Notes under the pieces: generated by a model
What the model saw: only the letters and a program-made list of their open reading frames with translations
Database searches by the model: none
What the model was told of the DNA's origin: nothing
Shown here: piece after piece, positions 56,389-64,000 of the stretch
Position numbering within the stretch: the first letter of the stretch is position 1
Layout of the letters: every line of letters begins with the position of its first letter
Assembly (NCBI GenBank): GCA_030674185.1
Contig: JAPXFY010000026.1
Coordinates: 44,238,132-44,302,131 of the forward strand
Direction of reading: 5' to 3'
Source of the DNA: Monoplex corrugatus
Taxonomy: Eukaryota > Mollusca > Gastropoda > Littorinimorpha > Ranellidae
DNA: 64,000 bases
Made by a program: the position numbers and the translations under genes

Positions 56389-59300
56389 CACACTCACACA
56401 CACACAGCCCTGATTTCATCTTTGACATTTTTTTTTCACCTTTTCATAGAATTTCTTTTTTCTTTTTCTTTTTTTCTTTTTTCAATTCAGAACATTGCTT
56501 TTGCTTCAGTGTAGATAAATTATCAGTAATTATAGTGGTATGACATTAAGACTGTTAGGTTGTAATATAGGTGATTATTTTGCAAAACATCTGGCACTCT
56601 TTGCACTTGCAAGAAAAAAACAACAGAAAAGACGAACAGATAATGCAAACATATTGAATAAGGCAAACATGGACATTAGAAACATCATTAGAGTAAACAA
56701 ACAGACAAGGCAATGTATTTTGTTATTGTACAATTTGTAGTATTTTTGGTGATAAATGCAAAGAGTTCTTGTAGTTTTGGGGGAACCAGCGTGAAAAATG
56801 TTAGTTGTTATTGTTAGTATTATTGAGTCCACTGCCTGTACATGATAATAATAATATGAAGAAAAGAGAAAGATACCTCAGTTTTCTAAGCTAAAACAGC
56901 ATTCCAGAAAATGAAAAATTCTCTTTTCCTGTGACTTCTAATTTTGTTTGCTGACTTGTGATTGCACTAACAGTAATCACCTGTATTAGTTATGTCTGTA
57001 ACTGTGGAGGGTTAGTAACTACAAATTTTGGGGACAAACTCACAAAGATTGTTTGCATAGTTGTTCCAGCCCATGGGTGCTAAAAACTATCAGAAAATTC
57101 TAGCCCTGCTCTACTGTGAAAATTCTACTGTTTATTGTTTCTATCCTGGGTGGGAATGCTGGAAACTGTCAGTATAAATAGTATCCCAGTCTTCTGAGAA
57201 TTCTGTGGTGGAAATTTTCTTTTCTGTCGCTCTCTAAAAAGTCGTTTTTGTTTTAATCCTTTGATTTCCGACATCTCTTCCTGTCTCATTTTCTGTCTTG
57301 TTCAAGTTGTTGGGCTGTTCACCTGTATGTTTTCTGTAAAGTTACATGCTTCCTGTCTATTAGGATTGATATTTGAGTTCATATATTAAGAGACTCAATG
57401 GAAAAGATCTACGAATAATCAGGAATATGTACTGGGAACAAACAGCTGCAATGAGAATAGAAAACAATATAAGCTCTTTTCAAAACATCAAAAGAGGAGT
57501 CAGACAGGGTTGTGTTTTGTCACCAGATCTGTTTTCACTATATAGCGAAAACATCATGAGAAACGTAGAAGAAGACCCTGGATTAAAGGTTGGAGGGAAA
57601 ATGATAAACAACATTCGGTACGCAGATGACACCGTGCTAATTGCAGAAAATGAAAGGGACCTACAAAACCTTGTGAATATATACTAGAAACAGAAAGCAA
57701 AGGTAAGGGGTTGGAACTAAACTGCAGGAAGACTGAAGTCATGGTGATCAGTAAAAAACATGAAATCCCCCCAAGCAAAATAACAGCAAATAGCACAACC
57801 TTGACACAGGTTAATAAGTTTAAATACCTGGGAAACGGTAATTTCATCAGACCGCAGATGCACATCGGAAATAGCTTGCTGAATCGGCCAAGCCAAAACA
57901 GCATTCAAGAAGATGACAAGCATTCTTACCAACAAATGCCTATCAATTAACATCAGAAAGAGAGTCCTTGAATGTTATATAGAACCAATACTGTTGTACG
58001 GATGCGAGGCGTGGACAGTCAGTAAGGAAAGCCAGAGCAGGATCGAGGCAGCCGAGATGTGGTTTCGCAGAAGAATGTTGAGAGTTCCATGGACAGCAAA
58101 GAAAACAAACAAGACAGTCTTGATAGAGGCAGACACAAGTAGACCACTCATAAGGAAGATTAGGAAAAGACAAGCAACATTTATAGGCCATTTTATGAGG
58201 AAGGGGGATTTGGAGCACCTGGTCACAACAGGAAAGCTGGAGGGAAAGAGAGCACCAGGTAGACCCAGGGAGAGAATGCTGGACGGACTTGCAGAGTGGC
58301 TGGGGATGAGGAGGGTGGGGGAGATGCTGGGGGCAACGAGAGATAGAGATGGTTGGAAGTCCATGGTCGCCAACGCCATGCGGCAGGGCACCTGATGATG
58401 ATGATGATATTAAATTTAGCTCTATGGAAATGTGAACGGCTTAGTGGCAATTTGTGGTATTGTAGACTAGTTTTTATTATAAATATATATGAATGTTTTT
58501 GTGTACTTAGCTTTGTTTATATTTATGGGTTTTTTAAATCTCCCTGGTGATAAATTTGGCAGAATATTATATGCCAGAGCCAGAGCCATACTCATGATAT
58601 TGCATAAATTTTACATTGATATTATATATATATGTGTTTTTGATATATATTGTGATGTGTTTAGATGTGTATGTTTTGTTTGAAATGGTTATAGTTCCTG
58701 GTAAAGTATATGGCTTTGAATAGTCTGCTGAGCTTTGAACATGAATGATAATAGCTTGGTTCCCAAAGACTGGCAGTCTGAGCCTGGTGAACTTTTGAGC
58801 AGTGGGGTGGGGGTGGGATTTAGAGAGATATCTCTTCTTGATTTAAAAAAACTGGCACGTTGAGTCTGGTAGGCATTAATTTGGAACTGGGGATGGAGGT
58901 GGGAATTTGGGGAGAGACTGCTTGGTTTCAAAATCAACTTCTGGTCCTCTCATACCTTTAGCAGTTGCAAACTACTCATAGTACCACTTTGTACTGTGCT
59001 GCCTTTTTTTTTTTTATTGAAATTGTATGAGTTTGGATTGATTATTTCTAATTCAATTGTTTATGATTAATGTGGACACACGAGACTGACAGTGACACAT
59101 GGTTTTTATGTTTGTGTTTTCAGAGAGCATGTGGTGGAACTGTTTTACCATGCATATAATGCGTATATGGTGAGTCAACCTTTTCATTATGTTGCCGTGC
59201 AGATTTCTCTGATTTCATCTGACAGTGACACTAGGAACAGTTGGGCCTGAAAAGAATATAATATTAATAGGGTGTGCGAAGGAAACAATAAAATGTGTCC

Positions 59301-60536
59301 CTCTCCTCTGTATTATTATCAGCAGAATTATTCCGTTTAACATTCTACTAGTAGTAGTATTCATGTATCAGTTTTATGGCAAGGGTGACTTTCTTTTTTT
59401 ACCTGCTCTAGATTCTAATCGGTATCTCAGTGTGTTATTAACAGAGTATGACTAGTTGACTGAATGTAATAAAGAACAGTCGATAAAATTAGAATCATGT
59501 CCGTATTTCTACATTTTGTATATTTTTCTTTTATTATTTATTCTATACTTTATCATACTATAGTAATGCAATGTACACTTTTTATATATTTTCCTGATTC
59601 TTTTCTTAATCAGTGAATAGCTTGTATCAGTTGCACTGCTTGAAAACCAGTGAATTTAATAGCATGTGAAAATAACAATGTATTCAGTTTTTGTGGTATT
59701 TTTAGATTTTTTTTTGAAGTTATAAATAAATAAGAAAATGGCCATCTTCATTAAACCGTGTTCCTAACATAAAGTATCATTTTAGTATGGTCTGATTTTA
59801 TCATGATGTAAAATTTTCACTGATTTGTATAATTTTACTGAATTTAAAAAAAAACAAAGAATGAGAGAGAGATTAATGTCTCAAGTTCAATCCAGCCTAT
59901 ACTTCTAGTAGCAGAATCTTATCTTTATTGTCGGCCAGTTTATCATGATCTTTGAAAATGCCAATAGGAAAGTAGACACGTATGTCTAGTTAGGCACATC
60001 TATTGTTGTATTGTAATGAATGTATGTTTATCAGGGTCCTGTTTACATGAATGCTGGCAGGCACTTCAATTTACATTTCATACTTTGTTTTATATTTATT
60101 GGTCATCGATCAGTTCTGTGACTATAAGTTTAAAGTGGTAGAAATTTCTGACCAGGTGGGTGATTGCACAACTTAAACTGAGAAAAATATATATATATAT
60201 GTTAATAATTAATTAATTTGTCAGTTCCCCTTTCGCTAACTTATATTATTGTTCTTGATGTCATTTGTGTATGTATTACTTATAAATTTCCTGTTGTGTT
60301 AGTATTAATTACCTTTTGATATTTGACAATCCATCACAATAATTGATGATTGATGCACTTATTTTGTAGTAGTTAGGATATCTAAAACGTGTGTAGAAGT
60401 AGTCCAGTATTATCTTATTATGCTTTATCTTACAGGAAAATGCATATCCAGCAGACGAGTTGATGCCGTTGTCATGTAAAGGACGTTACCGTGGGACTGA
60501 ACCATCCAGGGGAGATGTAGACGACACTCTTGGAAA
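52706..60536 (+). CDS. EDEM3: EDEM3-like ER degradation-enhancing alpha-mannosidase-like protein, 5' exons only
   Basis: Exons are 52706-52818, 59124-59169 and 60436-60536; all are GT-AG and in phase, and the last donor at 60537 leads out of what can be read. The first 86 codons give a short polar start, a hydrophobic stretch ([14 protein letters not shown], residues 12-25) that should be a signal peptide or anchor, then the beginning of a glycosyl hydrolase 47 fold: [20 protein letters not shown] and [16 protein letters not shown], ending [11 protein letters not shown]. The charged insert before GDVDD separates EDEM3 from EDEM1 and EDEM2 as I recall the family. Known EDEM proteins trim mannose from misfolded glycoproteins in the ER lumen for degradation. 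The expected next exon (starting FSLTLID) was not found before 64,000. The gene is head to head with the C6orf136-like gene. Confidence 0.9.
52819..55084 (+). other. EDEM3-like intron 1, first part
   Basis: Mostly unique. 53,560-54,330 looks like an ancient, very diverged tandem repeat: blocks like GGCTGGCTT, CCCAGGTA, GCCATGATCCGGGGTC and GTCTTC recur about every 95 bp. Confidence 0.4.
55085..55163 (+). repeat. (CA)n microsatellite
   Basis: About 38 CA units in EDEM3-like intron 1. Confidence 0.95.
55325..55790 (+). repeat. Repeat family D copy, EDEM3-like intron 1
   Basis: GTGGATGCCAGGGCC, ACCTTCTGGAAATTCTGTGC, TTGCCAGGGGCATGATTTTG and a diverged 3' end near 55760 follow the D order, with the middle shortened. 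Confidence 0.6.
55800..57149 (+). other. EDEM3-like intron 1, AT-rich middle part
   Basis: A (TAC)n/(TTC)n-like stretch at 55795-55880, then AT-rich unique DNA around the (CA)n at 56331. Confidence 0.5.
56331..56406 (+). repeat. (CA)n microsatellite
   Basis: CA units with CTCACA interruptions in EDEM3-like intron 1. Confidence 0.95.
57150..58750 (+). repeat. Repeat family D copy interrupted by LINE-A, EDEM3-like intron 1
   Basis: The left part ends TCATATATTAAG at 57390 and the right part resumes ATATTAAATTTAGCTCTATG at 58407. LINE-A lies between. Confidence 0.65.
57390..58406 (+). mobile_element. LINE-A, longest copy, in EDEM3-like intron 1, with target-site duplication
   Basis: The RT palm is readable: [19 protein letters not shown] and the catalytic [16 protein letters not shown] (YADD at 57619-57630), then [34 protein letters not shown] and the standard end [19 protein letters not shown]. 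Frame changes occur near 57,690 and 57,900. The tail is (GAT)n. The flanks are ATATTAA at 57383-57389 and 58407-58413, which I take as the target duplication. 5' truncated, so no endonuclease domain. Confidence 0.85.
59124..59169 (+). CDS. EDEM3: EDEM3-like exon 2 (46 nt)
   Basis: The acceptor is GTGTTTTCAG. The exon reads [15 protein letters not shown]. The donor is GTGAGT at 59170. Confidence 0.9.
59170..60435 (+). other. EDEM3-like intron 2
   Basis: AT-rich, no repeat family or exon recognised. Confidence 0.6.
60436..60536 (+). CDS. EDEM3: EDEM3-like exon 3
   Basis: The acceptor is ATCTTACAG. The exon reads [20 protein letters not shown] then [13 protein letters not shown]. The donor is GTAAGT at 60537. 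Confidence 0.92.
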
Positions 60537-60707
60537 GTAAGTAGAAGTGTCAGTGTTGAAAAAATTTAACTATTACCAAAATTTCGTATCTTTGATATAT
60601 GTATTTATTAAAATATAGATAATTTCACAGTTTGATAATGCCATAGAGTACCTTGTTCCCAAAATTTCATATCTTTGATATGTATTTATTGAAATATATA
60701 TTTCACA

Positions 60708-60732
60708 GGGGGGGGGAGGGGGGGGGGGGGGC
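60708..60732 (+). repeat. Poly-G run
   Basis: Twenty or so G with one A, in the intron after EDEM3-like exon 3; could form G-quadruplex. Confidence 0.9.
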
Positions 60733-61344
60733 ATTCAAACAGTCATCTGTAGTACATCTACTCAGACTCTAGTGTTTGTGATGAATTTGTCATTCTGTTT
60801 CTTCATGGATTGACAATGGAATTTTTGTTACTTTTATCAGTATGTTTGAATAAGTTCAGCAGTGTTTCAGGTATCTCTTCAAGTCAATCACCCTTTACCA
60901 CAGTGTTAATTGAAAGAGTTTATTATTACAGTTGGTTGAATGTGATTCTGAGAGGCACTAGTGATGGCCTAAAGTTTTACCTGTTTTCTCCTTTCTTACA
61001 TTGTCTGCTCTTGGTTTCATATCTGAGTAAGGACATGTCACCTGGCAGAGGGATACAAAGTGTAAATGGTTGAGACATGCGGAGCATTACATTTCTGCCA
61101 CCAAAATGTTGGTTGCTATGATCGAACATGAAACCAGTGCACAGAAGATTGTTCCATTTTTTAAAAAAATATGTTTACCAAACTTCTTAAGCAGTAAGTT
61201 TATTGTATCATTTATTGACACACGTAAATTTAATGACATTAAAATGTCTGATGGTTTTTTGCCAACCAAAAAGCAGTGATGTTTTAATTTGACAGCATGT
61301 CTCTTGGACATGGCGAATCAAGTTCACTTTCGGGTTCTCACTTG

Positions 61345-61570
61345 TCTCGTTGGTCAGCATCACCGGGTTCGGTATTGGCCGCTGCACATCCGGACACCAC
61401 CATCTCCCTCCAGGGCACTCTGTCTTGACTTTTGTGAACAATTTCTTGAATATTTAGGCCACTGATGTTGGATATGTTCTCTATGTGTGAGATTGGAGGT
61501 CTGCCTTTCTTCCTTTTAACCACTGTTTTTCCTTGAAAGATGGTCGTGCACCTTCTGGGAACTGGCAATC
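61345..61570 (-). mobile_element. LINE RT C-terminal fragment in the EDEM3-like gene
   Basis: Minus-strand KKGRPPISHIENISNISGLN then QEIVHKSQDRVPWREMVV resembles the terminal GRP...W-x-D-N-I...DR..W block of LINE reverse transcriptases. It is short, old, and of uncertain family. Confidence 0.5.
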
Positions 61571-62228
61571 ATACAATCATTTCAGTTTCAACATTCCACA
61601 TTGCATCCCGATTTTGCAACAGCTGCATGGACTTGAATTTGCGTGCACTGGGGACTGAAGTGCTGGCAAACATGTAATTGTTTCACACATTCCGGTTTGC
61701 CTCACAATTTTTGCAACAGCTGTACGGACTTGATGTTTGTGGTTGCCCCACTTTAGCATGGCTGATTTCATTTTTTTTCTTTGTACAAAAATTGGTATTA
61801 AGAACAGGAGCGAAGATATGTACCTGATATTGTAGTATTCATTTTCTTTTATATACATAAGTTATTTAAAATTAACAAACGCAGGAAAAAAGTGTTATAG
61901 ATAGTTTATTTCTCAAATCAAACACATAAGGGTGTGTCATCATGATGTTTTATCACTAGCTCATGTGTATGTGTGTCACTGTGCGTGTGTGTGTGTGTAT
62001 GTGTGTGCGTGGGCGCGTGCATGCGTGTGTGTATAAAATGAATAAATACGTTAATGAAAAACAAAAGTTTTCATCGTTCCTTGAAATGTATAGGATCATA
62101 TTGTGCATTTTGTCTTTGTTATGACATTATGACACAGACTCTAGCAACCCGTGCATTAGATTTAATCTGGATACACCTCAGAATGTATATCAATTCCTGA
62201 CTTTTATTTGGTATTTGTGTGAAAATAT

Positions 62229-63972
62229 AGAATTGGTACCCCAAAGGTTGCAGAGCAGTCAAAAATAAAGATAGAGGTATAGTTTTACTTTTGCCATATT
62301 TTGAAAGCTAAAGCAATGTAGCTTAAGGGAACATAAATTAAAAAGCTGGGTCTCATTTGGTTTTTAGTAATTTCCATAATAATTCGAAAATATATCTTGG
62401 CGTTGCGTGCACCACGGTGTGACACCACATGGCTCAAAGTTCTGAAATATACAAAAATACAAAATAATTGCTGCATCTTGTGGTTGTTGGACAACAAAGG
62501 AACCAAACAAGATAGAAAACACAAATGTAACATTTCATATTGTACAGATATAAGCACTTGAAAACTGTGACACCATGAGTACGCGACGCCACTGTGAAAA
62601 CATTTCAGATTGATCTCAGTTTGCACTATTTTGTAAGAGTCTGTGCATTTTCATTATTTTGCATGATCAACAGCTCTTGTGTGCATAAGAACCAGATATA
62701 TTAAATTAATTTCTAGGCAAAAATCAAAAGTATCATCATGATCATCATGTTTTGTGTCACGTTTTCACATGTGACCGCTGACATTACATGTGACACCGTG
62801 AGGTACATGACATATCTTCAGGCAATGATCAAGTCTAAAACTGGCTTTTCCACTTAGATTTTTAAGACCTTTTATCTTTTGTGTCGATACATGTCATCTA
62901 ACAACACTGGGCATATTTCATCATGCTAAAATTCTTAAAACAGAGACGATGCCGTTACGTTCATCAACGATCAAGTGTGACACACTGTGCCACACACAAT
63001 CCGATGAGACAAATAAGCCAGTGTTGGGATTTATCGACCCATTTCACTAAAATTACGCTTTACCACACATTTAAACTCATATATTATATACACATCAAAA
63101 AGAGATAAAAAAAAAAAAAGGCATCGTGCACGCACTGCAACACAGTGAAGGGCTGGAAAAGTCTTGAAGCAAGTTGAAGGGTTGACCTGATGAAAGCGCG
63201 GGGAATTCTCGTTCCGTTCTGACAAGGACACGATGTTTGACACAACACAGATTTTTGTGCTTCTGCTATTTTTAACAGTACACACTTGTGCACAAACGTC
63301 ATCACTCGATGTGTACATATGATTAGTCGTTTTAGACGGTCGCTCAACTGGCCAGGAAGCGTTCGTCTGCTACAATCGGACTTCGAAGTCGTGGCGTTCC
63401 GTGCATCATAAGTGTGATGCCATTCACAAAAAAAATTCTAGAAAATTAATAGTTTGCTTTATTTCTGTTAAATGGTATCGGTTGTAAGGTAATTCATATC
63501 AATTTTAAGATGAAAAGCTGAACTTGTGCTTGAGATGAATGGCACTGTGTGTAGCGAACAGGCACTGCACACACCATAGCGTGATTCCGCTTGTGAAGAC
63601 GGAACAGTCATTTTCAGGAGTCTATAATTACGCAACACGCTTTTCAAAATTAATCGCGTTGTTGTCACAGTTCAATTGACGTTTTATTGATGATTTAAAA
63701 CAATCACCATGCAATAAATTGAAACAGTGTGTGTTTTGACTGCAACATTTCGAAGCACATGTTCAGCTGCAACTTTTCAGCGCCATATTTGTTTGTTTTT
63801 CGCACTTAAAGTGCACTTTTCTTAAAAATGAAAATTATTGTGGTGCCATCGCTGCTTCCACAGCTTCTCCATTGTTAACTTAGTACATTTAGTAGCCTTT
63901 ATGCTACCTGGGAGTTAATATCTAAGCTGTAATAGAGGAAAATGTTCACTACCCCTTTGGGGTACCAATTCT
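62229..63972. mobile_element. 1.74-kb element with 19-bp perfect inverted ends, unidentified
   Basis: AGAATTGGTACCCCAAAGG at 62229-62247 is the exact reverse complement of 63954-63972. The interior has no convincing reading frame but repeats TGTGACAC at about 62417, 62566, 62782 and 62975, with CACCRTG or similar following. It looks like a non-autonomous DNA transposon with internal short motifs. Exact outer edges and target duplication could not be fixed. It lies in the EDEM3-like intron or just beyond. Confidence 0.55.
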
Positions 63973-64000
63973 GGAGAACTAGTCATAATTTGAAATGGGA

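Larger units (their letters stand above)
60537..62228 (+). other. EDEM3-like intron 3, first part
   Basis: Contains a poly-G run, an old LINE scrap (61345-61570) and, just after it, two diverged copies of an 80-bp block with GCAACAGCTGYAYGGACTTG (61,620 and 61,715). No further EDEM3 exon was found. Confidence 0.5.

Noticed and set aside
61000..64000. Further EDEM3 exons
   Set aside because: I looked for a frame beginning FSLTLID-like after an AG and did not find one, so the gene is taken to continue beyond the window.

Overview
The window is animal nuclear DNA. Coding exons are interrupted by GT-AG introns, and the rest is packed with LINEs, tRNA-derived SINEs, short DNA transposons, minisatellites and very long (TG)n, (CA)n and (GAT)n runs. 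The repeat types and the DIRS-type retrotransposon suit a lophotrochozoan, most likely a marine gastropod mollusc. That assignment is inference.

Layout. 1-13,457 has no recognisable host gene. It holds microsatellites, pieces of one LINE family (called LINE-A here) with (GAT)n tails, three tRNA-derived SINE families (S1-S3) and the 3' end of another LINE. 13,458-19,183 is an almost complete but coding-dead DIRS1-type tyrosine-recombinase retrotransposon with inverted terminal repeats and an internal complementary region. It sits inside the 3' end of a LINE. 19,844-31,600 (+) is a seven-exon DUSP12-like dual-specificity phosphatase gene, readable end to end as 350 residues with its catalytic motif and zinc-binding tail. 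31,600-41,170 is intergenic: minisatellites, a hAT-like element, a LINE fragment and AT-rich DNA. 41,176-52,490 (-) is a six-exon gene for a C6orf136-like DUF2358 protein of 429 residues with a probable mitochondrial presequence. Starting 216 bp away on the other strand, 52,706 onward (+) is the 5' part of an EDEM3-like gene (three exons seen, continuing past the window). The two share a short intergenic region with two ETS-like sites.

The most unusual material is repetitive. A family of about 190-bp fold-back elements bounded by TTAA, each with an 80-bp near-perfect palindrome also bounded by TTAA, occurs at least a dozen times in introns and intergenic DNA. One arm has been amplified into a satellite of about 19 units that runs to within 21 bp of the last DUSP12 exon. 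Two more TTAA-flanked insertions lie in DUSP12 introns, and one of them splits an older repeat so that the empty site can be read. A 1.74-kb element with 19-bp perfect inverted ends closes the window. The genes are not an operon; only the C6orf136-like/EDEM3-like pair looks coordinated, through a shared promoter.
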